In this document: piece after piece, positions 23,210-33,704 of the stretch
How positions within the stretch are numbered: the stretch's first letter is position 1
Layout: each line of letters starts with the position of its first letter
DNA from: Siphonodentalium dalli
Lineage: Eukaryota; Mollusca; Scaphopoda; Gadilida; Siphonodentaliidae
NCBI GenBank assembly: GCA_032622095.1
Contig: CP136064.1
Location: forward strand, 145,033,954-145,097,953
Length of the DNA stretch: 64,000 nucleotides
Direction of reading: 5' to 3'
Notes under the pieces: generated by a model
What the model was told of the DNA's origin: nothing
Seen by the model: only the letters and a program-made list of their open reading frames with translations
The model's database searches: none
Made by a program: the position numbers and the translations under genes

Positions 23210-25126
23210 TTATGTTATTATGGCGATTCGTAGATTAAAATTCGGAATACGATGAGAGGAATGCCTAATGGCTAACCTTGGCAAGTGTCGTTTAACAAAT
23301 TTCCACCAAAATCGGCGGGTCCAGATAATTAAAATCGCTACTGCGGTTATTACCAGGGCATAATACCACCATGGCCAGGCGTTCGATTCATTCGAGGGGG
23401 TGATATTGACTAGCTCATGCACTAAGTCGGGCATGCGAATCTTTTCAACAACTTTTAATTTGGGCGGGAGTTTGATGCGGGTCTGATTCGGAAATGTGTC
23501 GTGGAAGGGTTTCCACAAGATCTGACTACTATTGGCTAAATGCGGCAATCGGTACGTAAGTTCATCTGTCGGTGCGCGCGACTCTTCGTGAAAATAGGCC
23601 GAGAGTTTCATGCGGGTATTCGACGCGGTACACGATGCATTTAGACGCAACAACCCTAAGGGCGGTGCTATTCGCGCCGGCGCCGCGTTGGTTATTTCTC
23701 GGCACACAATTGTGAAGCTCAAGGGTCGGTTGGTCGACAACAGCCATTGTCCTTGCGATAAATAATGGGCCAACGGAAACGTAATGCCAGTCTTAACTAT
23801 TGTGGCGCATGCGCGTTGAATATCATCGTCGTCAGCAAGGAACAATGCCATTAGGCAGTTTCGTTTGTCGGTTACTCGGTAGATTGGGCTACGAAATTGT
23901 CACGCGTCAAACCCGGGGCCAGTGCACTTCGCGTATTCCCCGTGGGTCAAGGTCGAATACCTTGTTCTACTGGGATTGATCGCGAAGTATTTCGTCTCCA
24001 GGTCATATTGCGCTACCAAATCGTCTTTGGCCTCCGGCTCTCTTTCACTTAATGGAAATTTCGGATGAAAAGGTAGTGGCAGGTTATGCACTTTGAAAAG
24101 ATTAAGCCTTTCTCGCATTTCGACTAAAGGGATCGGTATGATTATCATGATCCGGTCCTTATCCAGTGATGTGGCGCACGGCAGATGCCTGTAAAACTGC
24201 CACAATTCAGTGGAAGGGTCATTAGGGAATCGCAATCCCATTGGCAATTTTGTGGCGACATCAGCGAGCAATGTTTGTAGGTGTTGGGGCGTTATGATAC
24301 TTGGCGATAATCGGCCCAAGGCGAGCATGTCGAGTTGAACGCGCAGGTGCTCCATGTACTTGTCCCCGCTGGCGACCAGCTGGCGCAGTTCACTGGCCAA
24401 GAGGGCGAATTGGAGGTAAGCAAGGAGGTACTGTTCGATGTGCTCTATTCGGCGGTGAATATCAGTGGTCAAATTCGCGAGTTTGGCATCGAGTCTTTCC
24501 AAGTCAAAGAGCATGTCATTGATCGTGTGACGGTTTTCTGATAAATGGGTTCTCGAAACGTTCATAATTGTAAGTCCTTGCTCGACCGCATGTGAAATCG
24601 CGTTTTGGTTTTTTGCTAAGTCACGAATGTTACTTCGGATGCCCTTTAGGTCCGACTCGGATACGGTGCCGAATAAAAAGCTGAAAGCATCACCGAGGAA
24701 TGGCAGTAGGCTTCTCTTCCGCCTAGCCTGCGTATCATATAACGGCTGGTAATTCATGAAACTGCCAATCGTATTCTGGTGATCGAGTTTAAGGGCCTGC
24801 ACTTCCCGCAACAGGGAAGTAAATATCGGGAGAAATCTTATCGCGTCGGTGCGGTAGGGCTGGGCTAAACCGGAGGGCTCGGCTGGCCTGGATTCGGTCC
24901 TTCCAAGGCGGAGCACTCGTCGGACCCCCTGGTTCGCATCGAATATTCGTGTGCCTAATCTTGCCACGAATTGGTGAAACGGGGAGAAATCAATGAGGCA
25001 TGTAACCACCCAACGCGATTTGGTCGGGGTGATAGTCTGGATATTCTCGAATACCACGTTGTGGCGCGTTATGAGGCCAGAGGTTATGCCTGCCAATAAG
25101 ACAGTCAGGAGTAGGGTCCCGTGCAT
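23210..25126 (-). pseudogene. env: envelope protein, baculovirus F/errantivirus-like, one in-frame stop
   Basis: A type I fusion-glycoprotein layout in ~640 codons. A hydrophobic signal peptide covers residues 1-17. A furin-type RRKR is at 135-138, followed at once by a Leu/Phe/Gly-rich fusion-peptide-like stretch (140-156). Next comes a long heptad-rich helix (~157-235) with few Cys. Near the C-terminus a membrane anchor starts WPWWYY and precedes a basic ~36-residue tail. Potential N-glycosylation sites (NRT/NSS/NQT type) occur in the ectodomain. This matches Env of insect errantiviruses and F proteins of baculoviruses. A single in-frame TGA at 23900-23902 cuts the reading 16 codons upstream of the Met at 23851; the frame is otherwise open. 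The start ATG (25126) lies one base after a strong acceptor (ttgctttcattacag), so expression from a spliced mRNA is likely. Confidence 0.8.
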
Positions 25127-25141
25127 TCTGTAATGAAAGCA
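25127..25141 (-). promoter_or_regulatory. splice acceptor for env
   Basis: On the minus strand ttgctttcattacag ends one base before the env ATG. It pairs naturally with the GTGAGT donor at 30428-30433, giving a singly spliced env RNA as known for Drosophila gypsy. Confidence 0.6.
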
Positions 25142-25171
25142 AGGTCAATAGTCTGAGTATCGCATTATTAT

Positions 25172-25360
25172 TTACATCACTGCTGCCATTGAGTACAACA
25201 GGTTTTTAAATGATTGCTTGGTACTTATGTCACTAAGCGCTCCATTCATGAGCTGCTTACACTTGCGTGGGGCCTGTACGGGCTTACATTCACGAGGGGT
25301 TGATTCAATGGCGGCCACTTCCATTAACTCATCCTCTGAGCTGTCATCACTTGTAAACAT
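25172..25360 (-). CDS. small acidic ORF between pol and env (62 aa)
   Basis: Its ATG lies five bases after the pol stop at 25366-25368, and it ends 45 bp before the env ATG. The product starts MFTSDDSSEDELMEV (acidic), has a Cys/Lys stretch in the middle and no membrane segment. Unrecognised. It could be an accessory ORF, a leader of the env transcript, or chance. Two GTAAGC donor-like sites lie inside it. Confidence 0.3.
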   Translation of the reverse strand: MFTSDDSSEDELMEVAAIESTPRECKPVQAPRKCKQLMNGALSDISTKQSFKNLLYSMAAVM

Positions 25361-25365
25361 CTTTG

Positions 25366-28300
25366 TTATTTTGCGCCCGTGTCGACGAGGCGCTGGAGCG
25401 CGTCATGCCTTGGCACTCGGGTCTGATCTCTCGTCCATGGACGAGTCGGGTTTTGTAGCGGCTCTGAGCGTGCGAGTCGCGCTTTTCTACGCTGTAAGCG
25501 CATCTTAAGCTCGCTTAAAGGGACATCTTCGTCATCGGAGTCCGAACATTGTCTCCGATATCGAGCGATTACATCATCTGGCAATGGTTCCGTTTCATCG
25601 CCAGAAGACCCACCCACAGGGTTAGGGGCAGGAACGTCGCTATCTTCGTCTTCGGGGGGAACAACATACGTTTGAGCACGCTTGTTGTTGTCAGTTTTGG
25701 GGATTTCCCATTCAAGGTTGGCCTTGCGCATATGTTCAGCGTGGGATTGTGTGACTTTCCCAGTTAATTGATTCCTTAACTCGAAAGTACCGAACGTTAT
25801 CTGCTTGGTTATGCGGAAATAGGGTTTCCATTTACTTTCAAGTTTGCTTTTTCGCAAATGATTCTTAACATAGACGGCCTCTCCAATCTCGAATTTGGTG
25901 TCTGTGGCCTTTTTGTTAAATTTCGCTGCTTGTTGGCGTTTCGCCTGTTTCACGTCTTTGTGTACCATCATAAAGGATTTGTGCTGTTGTTGCAAAGCTA
26001 TCTGATGGTAATCTTCTCCCGCGTATTTAGGCCTGGGTTTTTAGGAGATTGTCTATTGGGAACACGACGTCCCGGTTGTATAACAAGAAGAAGGGGGAGA
26101 ATTTTGAAGTTTCATTTTTGTTAAATCGGATTGCAGCGAGTGCTTGATTTAAATGGACGTCCCACATGTTTGTTTGGTCCGCCACTTTCTTGGATACCAC
26201 AGTTTTCAAAGTAGAATGAAACCGCTCAACCCGGGCATTGCTCTGGGGGTGGTAATAGGACGTGGTCACGTGATGAATGTTCAAGGCCTTCAGGGTGTCC
26301 CTGACCTTGTAATTAATGTTCTCACTGCCGTTATCGGTGATTATTTCCAGCGGGCATCCATGTCGCGGGAATATCTCGTCGATCAAGAGATGAACAACGT
26401 TATCGGCTGACTTGTCCTTGACCGGAAACGCTTCTGCCCACCCGCTATATAAGTCTACGAAGCTGATAATGTAGCGGTTACCTGATAGCGACGTGGGGTA
26501 GGGGCCTGATATGTCCAAACCAATTTTGGCAAAAGGGTAGGGGGGGCGTGTCCGTTATTTGCATTTTAGGGGATTGTTTTTGCAGAGACCTGACTTGGCA
26601 GGTCACGCACTTGCCAACATAGCAGTTTAGTTCCTTGTACAGTCTGGGCCAAAAATATTTCGACCTAATCGCATCATGCGTTTTGTCGACTCCCACGTGG
26701 CCATTATCATCATGGTATTGTTGGATTATGTTGGTTTGAAGATGTGCGGGCACCCAAAGGCGTGGGGTCGGTTCCGCGTCAGCACTCGAGAGGTAATAGA
26801 GTACCCCCTCAATCATCAAGTGTTTGTCATTCCGGGTGTCCTCGCCTTTGTCGAGGGCATCCAGAACTGACGCAATTTCCGGGTCTTTCTTTTGTTCCTC
26901 AAGCATGTTGAAGCCTGGCTTGTTGAACAGTAGATTAGTAGGTTGGTAGGCCTGACCAATTTGAGTTTTATTCGGCAGTTCTTTTGGGGTTACCTTGCAG
27001 CTTGCGAAGTCTTTGGGTTTAAATCGAGACGAATTTAAGGCGGCGATTTCCGCTTGGGTCTCGGCGACGGTAAGGTTATTGTCGTTTATATCTACCTCTA
27101 CTTCTGCCTTCTCTCGTTCCGTATAAGCATTAGGTGGCGTTCGACTGAGCAGGTCTGCACAGTGATTTTCTGGGCCAGCTATGTACTCAATGTTACAGTT
27201 ATATCCAGTTATGCCCAAAGCCCACTGTTGAATTTTCTTGTTCTGCATGGGGGATTCCAAGATATACTTCAATGGTTTATGATCTGTTTTTATCGTGAAA
27301 GTGGCGTTATGAAGGTATTGGTCCAACCTTTGTAACGCGAAGTGAATTGCATATGCCTCTTTCTCCACAGTTGGCCATCGGGTTTGAGTATCACTAAGTT
27401 TGTGTGAGAGATAATAAATTGGTTCTTCAACGCCATCTGAGCCCAACTGGGTCAGACAGGCACCGATGCAAAGGTCGCTTGCATCAGTATACAATGTATA
27501 GGGCGTGGCGGTATTTGGGTAGGCCAGGAGAGGCACTGCCGTCAGATTTTCCTTTAGTTTGTCAAACGAAACCAAAGGTTCAGCGATTTGCGAAAATGAG
27601 GGGACAAATCTGCGGTAGTAGTTGCTCATGCCAATGAAGGAACGTACTTCTTTGACTGATGTTGGGGGGGTACAAGCGACCGGATGGCCTTGACCTTGTC
27701 GGGGTCAGGTCGGACGCCGTCGGTATCAATTATAAAACCCAAATACTGTGTTTGTTGCTTTAGGAATTGGCACTTTTTTAATTTTAATTTCAGTGTATGT
27801 TGTAGCAACTTGTCAAAGACTTTCTGGATATGTTCCAAGTGTAATTCTAGGGACTCGCTGTAGATGAGGACGTCGTCTAAGTAGGCAATGGCGTAATCAC
27901 CCATCCCACATAACACCTGGGCCATAAGCTGGGAGAAAACCCTGCCAGCGTTCCGGAGCCCAAAAGGCATGGAGTTGAATTCAAAGAGACCTCGGTGGCA
28001 AGCGAATGCCGTCTTTTGCTTGTCCTCCTCTGCGACCTGGCACTGCCAATAGCCACTTTTAAGATCGATAGCGGTGAAAAATTTAGACTTTCCAAGAAGT
28101 GCCAAAATATCGTCGATAACCGGAAGTGGGTATGACATAGGTTTGGTTATGGAATTTAATTGTCTGAAGTCGACGCAAAATCGTTTTGTGCCGTCGCGCT
28201 TGTCTACGAGCACAATAGGCGCCGAATACGCGCTCGAACTCGAACTGCTTCAAGCATATCATTTATGGCAATGTCAACCAACGGTCGTTTATTCAAAGGG

Positions 28301-29414
28301 GTGCGATACGGGCGAAGTTTTATCGGAGGGTGGTTTCCCATGTCAATATGCATCTTGACTGTGCTCGTCTGCGTCAGCTCAGTGTCCTTGTCGGCAAAAA
28401 TGTCCGAGTTGGACTTCAACAATTTTATCAGTGTCTCTCGGTATTGCTCTGGGCATGAAACTTCGGCTAAATTTAATCTTTTCTCGACGGTAGTGCGCGC
28501 TGACCTAGAGTTGTCTACCCTGTTACGGTCGGCGCGCCTAAGGGCATAGCCATTGTCGCGGTAATTACGGGTTGTCGGGAACTGGGAGCTTTGCGACAAG
28601 GAGTTGATTTCAAGATTGGTTTCGGGGTCACACACTACCGTCTTGCCGATCACACTGCCCCGCCGTAGGCGAAACGTTTTGTTGGTGTTATTGACGAGTA
28701 ATACCGGGACCTTATTCCTCTTGCCCACCCCAGAAACGGAGCTGCCAATTTCCAGACCGGGTTCTGAAGCTAGGTAGCCTTTTTCGATTTGGGCCACCTC
28801 TACTAATGTCGACTTGTGAAGAGAAGCTAAGTTTTTTGATTTTCCCATACATAAAGTTGATGTTTGGGGCTTTAAACTAACCTTGCTGGTCAATCTCAGC
28901 AGGGAAGCTATGTGCGCGTCCGATTCCAAGGGGACGTACACGTCACTGACCTTGAGGCATCCCAGATCATAATATAGTCTGACCCCCCGAGAGGTCAACC
29001 AGTCCCTCCCTAAGATCATATTCCGGGTCATATCATTCACCACATAAAATTTATGGGTTAATTTTAGTTTCGCCATTCTGAAGGTTAGTTCCACGCTACC
29101 AAGTACGCCCAGTGACTTCCCATTCACGGAGCTAAGGTTGATGTGTTCCCTAGTTAGTTTTGGTCGGAACTGTAATGCGTCATAGACGCGTTTGTGAATC
29201 AATGACACTTCTGCGCCACTATCCACTAATGAGCGATATTTATCTTTACCTATTCTAACTAAACATGAGCTGGGGTTTCCCACAATATTGATACTAAACT
29301 TCCTCTCATATGTGGCCTCAATGAGAGGATTCCTTAGTTTTTTGCGTATGTGGGCGGGGTCATTAGTCGTGGTGGTTCGTTTAATGTCGGATATCTCCGG
29401 CTGTGACGCGGTGT
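25366..29414 (-). pseudogene. pol: pol: protease, RT, RNase H, integrase (broken frames)
   Basis: Protease: SLVDSGAEVSLIH (active DSGA), start of the 29283-28204 frame. RT: 28213-27626, with FTAIDLKSGYWQ and an intact YLDDVLIYS. RNase H: LYTDASDLCIGACL and EKEAYAI from 27500 down. Integrase: zinc finger HxxxxH...CVTC, core D (MDISGPY), TDNGSE and VERFH, then a GPY/F-like KWKPYFRI module and an acidic/basic C-terminal extension to the stop at 25366-25368. Frame changes occur near 28240 (between protease and RT), at a C7 run near 27664-27670 (RT/RNase H), at a C7 run near 26541-26547 (zinc finger/core) and near 26030 (core/C-terminus). Catalytic residues are all still visible, so decay is slight and recent. 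Two of the four breaks sit on homopolymers, so assembly error is possible. Confidence 0.9.
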
Positions 29415-29463
29415 ATCATGGGATAGGTCACGTGATCGATTCGGCGGATTCCCCTAGGTGGCG

Positions 29464-30408
29464 TTACCGGCGCGTTCCATTGCTTTTGCTTCGAATCTCC
29501 GGATTTAGAGGGGCAATTTCTAGCCAAGTGATTACCCTCGCAAACCCAGCAAGATACGTGCCTTCGGATTTCGGTCTTAAAGGGCAGTCACGAGCGAAAT
29601 GGTCACCTTGACACGTCCAACATTCGACTGTTCGTGGTTTAACCACCGCTTCGACATGCACCTGTCTCGGGCGTGATCGGTGTTCTCGGGTCGTGTGGTT
29701 ATCGCGTGCGCATATATCGCAGGTTGCTCTCGCACGTTTGTTTCTGAAACTATCAATTTCCATTGCTTCTGGTTCATTTTCGTTGTAATTTTCGCGGCCC
29801 GTTCGTAGGTTGAATACACGTCGGATCCCCATTTCCCGCATGGCGATTTCGGCTGCCAATTTTAGTGTCTTTGGGGCATCTCTGATCAACTTCATTTTCA
29901 AACTGTCGCTTCTTAAAGCGTCAATGTGAAACCCTACGAGTTGGCCTTCAACTGCGTTGATCCCACCGGGTTGATCTCGGTACGCGACCGTCGCTATCTC
30001 CAAAATTCGTTCGGCTAGCACATGTAAATTTTCGTTGTGTTTTTACTTAATTTTTCTTAGCATCGAAAAGGCGAATTGTTTGTCATTTATCTCGGCAAAT
30101 CGACTAGATAATTCGGTTTTTGTTTCTTGCCACGTGGCATTAGGATTCGTGGCTAAATATCTTTGTAAAAAATCCGAAACGGGGCCCGTACTACTCTGGA
30201 ATGCCATATAGGGCTTCTTTGTTTCGTTAGCACCGGTGAGGATTGCGCACTTTTCTATCGACTTGATCCACCCGTGGTATTTCGTGGGGTCTCCGTCAAA
30301 TGACGTCACTACCTGTGTCACCGTAGCCATGGCCATTGCAGCAATTTGTGAATTGATAGACTCTGTTAATGGGGCGAGAACACCAGCAGATGTAGATTGG
30401 GTAGCCAT
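29464..30408 (-). pseudogene. gag: gag with zinc knuckles, one in-frame stop
   Basis: From ATG at 30408 the product has a helical capsid-like region (FDGDPTKYHGWIKSIEK, then LSSRFAEINDKQFAFSML) typical of Gypsy Gag. A TAA at 30043-30045 interrupts it; the same frame stays open to 29464. Near the C-terminus there are a CxxCx4Hx4H finger (CDICARDNHTTREH) and a CCHC-like knuckle (CWTCQGDHFARDC, with three rather than four residues before His). A third knuckle with the same short spacing (CWVCEGNHLARNC) lies in the -1 frame at 29540-29500. The reading changes frame around a CCCTTTA run at 29578-29584. The -1 frame stops at 29381-29383, whereas pol resumes in the original frame. Confidence 0.85.
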
Positions 30409-30427
30409 TATGATAATAAACAATTAG

Positions 30428-30433
30428 ACTCAC
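30428..30433 (-). promoter_or_regulatory. splice donor in the Gypsy leader
   Basis: On the minus strand AAC/GTGAGT lies 20 bases upstream of the gag ATG, the place of a retroviral major donor. It would serve the env acceptor at 25128. Confidence 0.55.
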
Positions 30434-30514
30434 GTTTTGCGAATTTTCCCACACTGTTTCTGTTCACACTGTTCCTCTTCTGGCTTCACGTTGTGTCTGC
30501 GATTAGCGTTCAGA

Positions 30515-30533
30515 TCCTGGCTCGAAGGCACCA
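30515..30533 (-). other. putative tRNA primer-binding site
   Basis: The plus strand reads TCCTGGCTCGAAGGCACCA, the form of a tRNA 3' end with CCA. The minus-strand complement starts TGG, 11 bases inside the 5' LTR. I cannot name the tRNA with confidence. Confidence 0.55.
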
Positions 30534-30544
30534 GTTAAGAGATA

Positions 30545-31339
30545 TGTGCCAATACGGGTACATATAACTCTTAAGGCTATCAGAACGGTTTGATTATTTA
30601 TTTACAACAAAGTTAATAATGTTCAATCATCGGCATCTGGGTTTCTCCTGGATGAGTTTATCTTCCTGTCGTCTGCTCGGTTTAGGGTCTTCTTCCGTCT
30701 TAGGTTGGGCGTGTCTCTTGTCTTCTACTCGGTTGAGTTCCGGTTGAGTTTGTCTTCCTGTCGTCTGTTCTTCTTCTTCCGTCGGCGCATCAGTGGGGCG
30801 TTGTTAGAAATACAAGCTCATAATGTTTACCTTGTATTTTCGTCCATTGCTCCAAACTGCTCTTCTACGCGTCCGAGGATTCTTGGTGATCGCTGGGGTG
30901 GTTGGTTAGAACTGGCCTCGGTTCTCGATTCGTCTGCCTTCAAATACGGAGACGGTATTATTCCGGGTCGGTTCGTATTTCATGGTGCGTCAATTGGGGC
31001 GTTCCTGGGTTAACCAGGCGGAGTAGTTTTCCTGTGTGCTTCTTTATACTCTTCTTCCTATCCATCACGCTGCGTTAGGTTTCGGTAGCTTTTCTAGGCG
31101 AGGTATCTGGTCTCGCTAATCCCAAGATCGTTCTGTTTACTTCCCAATTATTGTCCTATGTATGTGTCGGGGATGGGTATTGCATGGACGTCCGCTAATC
31201 TGTTTTGGTGTCCAGTATTTCGCAATCTAGATGTGGTCAACAGTGGCGCTGATATGTGTGGTAATCGAGCGCCCCCGCGGCTTAGAGATTGCCTGTCTTC
31301 CCGGGTTGAAAGTTATGTCCCTGGGGTTGTCTTGGCACA
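30545..31339 (-). repeat. 5' LTR of the Gypsy element
   Basis: 795 bp, TGTGCC...GGCACA, ~99% identical to 21517-22319. The flanking GTGT at 31340-31343 matches 21513-21516. Confidence 0.93.
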
Positions 31340-31343
31340 GTGT

Positions 31344-32690
31344 GCCCATCCAATACAGATAAAACCGCAATTAAACCTATAATTATACACAACAAATGCT
31401 TTCAGTAGGCTGAAAAATAGCTCCCATGGGCTCCAACACTGGAAAATTGTCCCTGTGTTTAGCCTCCTCCTTGAACACCCACCAATAGGATGAAGACACA
31501 CCCCTCCAATTCTTGCTTCCACATGGATAGGAAATTCCTTTGGTTCACTATATATAAGTGCAAAGTACATATATGTGGGTATATCCTGGAATATTGTTCC
31601 TCATCCATACATATGGCCACGGAGAACTATTGGCATATAAGTGGAAAGTGTTTGAGATTTTAAATTTAAGTTATGATATTGATTTTGGAGATCCTTGCAA
31701 TCATTCACAAACGCATTGAGTATGCTCCAAAATGATTAAATCGCGTTTGGAATTTCGAAATTGAAAGTATGAGGGATTGTGGATTGAACATTGAACCAAA
31801 CGCCACTCACACTCCTTCAGTGACGTCGCTTACTCAAATCCACCCAAAATGTATTAACTTTGTATGGCGGCAAAGTTGTTGGAGCTAAGGTTATCTTTTT
31901 CTCCTTTCCTATCTCAGTTTATACGAATGTCAGGAAGGCTCCAAGTTTTTTTGCTCGAAGACTTGATGCATATGATGTGGAATATGCATATGATTTTGTG
32001 TGGAAAAGCACACCACTGAAACCCACGCTGCATGTCAATGGCCGATGACATTTATGGCGGTCTCCTGCTTCCAGCAATAGTAACATCTATTAACCCGGAA
32101 GAACAATTGTATAATGGCGCATAAATGCAGGTTCTGGTATTTTTTTTACGTGATATCAGCATATTATGGCTCGTCCGATTTTGCCTATGATGGTACACCA
32201 ATGATGTATACTGATTCATGTGTATACCCAAAGTATATATAGTTAGAGACAAAATCAGAAGTTTCTTCTATACATTAAATGATTGTTCCACACATAATAG
32301 AAAAGCATTATTTGAATTCAGTTTACCGTTAACATATCATTAGAGATTATGCAAAAAATATGTAGAATATATAGAATTCCCTCACGAAACCAGCACATTT
32401 GTCAAGTAAAATTGTTTAGAGCTTTGTTGAATAGCAATCCAGTTTTGATTGCATTACCATTGCCCAAATTGACAGCCATTTTCAGACATAAAGACTGCCT
32501 TTTGAGAAAGCGATGTTCGATGTAGTGAACTGGAGCGTATCATGTTTAGGTTGTAGTGAACTGGAGCTTCTGTTTTAGTGAACTGGAATGCATACCATGT
32601 CTTGATCAGTTGATCGATGTCAACAGTGGGCAATGTTTTATATAAAACCATACATGTACATGAGATATTGGTGGTTCATTATGTGATTTT
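31344..32690. other. right interior of the CACGGGG element
   Basis: AT-rich sequence with no recognised transposase. It contains one splice-flanked frame (31912-32048) and three direct copies of gtgaactgga (32526, 32553, 32576) that mirror the left subterminal repeats. Confidence 0.5.
31912..32048 (+). CDS. weak candidate terminal exon, unknown
   Basis: After tctttttctcctttcctatctcag, a very strong pyrimidine-rich acceptor, the frame is open for ~44 codons to TGA at 32046-32048. The product has SFFARRLDAYDVEYAYDF and ends HVNGR. Not recognised. It sits inside the CACGGGG element, so it may be a remnant of the element's own gene or of a captured host gene. Short length keeps confidence low. 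Confidence 0.25.
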
Positions 32691-32694
32691 TATA

Positions 32695-33234
32695 CACCCC
32701 GCAACGATTATAACGTCTGTCTGACTTTTTTGGTCGAGTTATCCCCCTTTTTTTACTTATAATTTTTTTACAACATGTATAATTTTGTCCGAGCTTTTAT
32801 TCCTACATTTTTAGGTCAATTTTTTAAAAACTTTGCATAGATATTTAGTACCATAGGAATCTGTGCACCTGTGATTATGACGTCTGTCCGACTTTTTTTG
32901 GTGGAGTTATCGCCCTTTTTCGACTTAGAAAATTTTCGCAACATAATCTTGTCTGAGATTTTATTCCTACATTTTTTTGTTAAATTTCATTTAAACTTGG
33001 CCCAGATATTTAGTACCATGGGAACCTGTGGACCTGCGATTATGACGTCTGTCCAACATTTTTTGTGGGGAGTTATTCCCATTATTCAACATTTTCGCAA
33101 CATGCATAATTTTGTCCGAGCTTTTATTCCTTCCATTTTCGGTCAATAGGTTTAGGATTAGGGATAGGGGTTAGGGTTGTGCACCTGCAATGGGAATCTG
33201 TAATTTTACTATTTTAACTTAATGTTTACTGACA

Positions 33235-33266
<32 letters not shown>

Positions 33267-33290
33267 ATCCTTAGTCCCATTGCCTGAATT
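32695..33290 (+). mobile_element. second copy of the dispersed repeat at 2138-2895
   Basis: It starts tacaccccgcaacgattat and carries the same internal units (gattatgacgtctgtccg, gagttat, acttag). It ends in a G30 run (33236-33265) followed by tatccttagtcccattgcc. A short stretch of TTAGGG-like words near 33150 is part of the repeat and occurs in the other copy too. Confidence 0.6.
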
Positions 33291-33498
33291 GTTAGTGTTT
33301 TGAACTTGTCTGTTTCTCCATGTGAATAGTTTGAAAACTACATCTATTTATATAGATTTAGGGGAATACTCACCGCCATGGTCGTATTAGCCGCCATTTT
33401 CTGTACAAAAATCACTAGTGAACTGCACACGGATCGATAGTGAACAGGACCAAAGATCGGAAGCGGTGTCTGCTTCGAGGAGCAGTTCCTACCCCGTG

Positions 33499-33503
33499 AC
33501 GAG
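33499..33503. repeat. target-site duplication ACGAG, right copy
   Basis: Matches 20164-20168. Confidence 0.85.
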
Positions 33504-33704
33504 AAGCCACTGGAACCAGGGCTTTTATTATTGTTCATATATTTTAAATAGGTTAATGCCTCTTTTTCGGAAATATGTGATTCAAGGGTGTGAGAAATTT
33601 CTGGAGATAATTTATTTGGGAAATTATTTGTGTTATCATTTTGAACGCGAGCAAAAAATTGACCCATCGACCTCTTGAACGTATCATTATACCTTCTAAT
33701 TTCT
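33504..33704 (-). pseudogene. LINE ORF2, linker between endonuclease and RT
   Basis: On the minus strand it reads NNFPNKLSPEISHTLES, then KEALTYLKYMNNNKSPGSSG just before the insertion point. The KxxxNNKSPGxDGF block is diagnostic of L1/Tx1 ORF2 immediately upstream of RT. It joins in frame to the 20163 end once the 13.3-kb element is removed. Its 5' side meets the tandem-repeat element at about 33705. Confidence 0.8.

Larger units (their letters stand above)
21517..31339 (-). mobile_element. retrovirus-like Gypsy (Metaviridae) element with env, 9.8 kb
   Basis: A near full-length LTR retrotransposon on the minus strand. It has LTRs TGTGCC...GGCACA at both ends, a putative primer site, gag, protease-RT-RNase H-integrase, env, an arginine-rich ORF, a purine tract and the 3' LTR. 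The target duplication GTGT stands at 21513-21516 and 31340-31343. The order PR-RT-RH-IN and the integrase GPY/F-like module place it in Ty3/Gypsy; env makes it errantivirus-like. The two LTRs differ by roughly six substitutions and a few small indels over ~800 bp, so insertion was recent. Two in-frame stops (gag, env) and several frame changes (pol) mean this copy cannot express intact proteins as read. The element is clearly more GC-rich than its surroundings. Confidence 0.93.
20169..33498. mobile_element. 13.3-kb TIR element, CACGGGG terminus, 5-bp duplication
   Basis: The left end CACGGGGTAGGAACTGCTCC is repeated inverted at the right end (GGAGCAGTTCCTACCCCGTG at 33479-33498). Similarity continues inward for ~80 bp, including cgcttccgatctttg. 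Subterminal copies of tccagttcacta lie near both ends in mirrored orientation (20218, 20239; 32526, 32553, 32576, 33411, 33440). The insertion splits a LINE and is flanked by ACGAG. Without the nested Gypsy (9.8 kb) and nested MITE (0.55 kb) it is about 2.9 kb, and no transposase domain is recognisable, so it is probably non-autonomous. A CAC start with a 5-bp duplication is typical of the Transib/RAG-like superfamily; this assignment is inference. Confidence 0.8.

Noticed and set aside
33140-33180. Interstitial telomere (ttagggatagggg-ttaggg)
   Set aside because: Only a few imperfect units, and the same wording is part of the dispersed repeat copy at 2745-2765.
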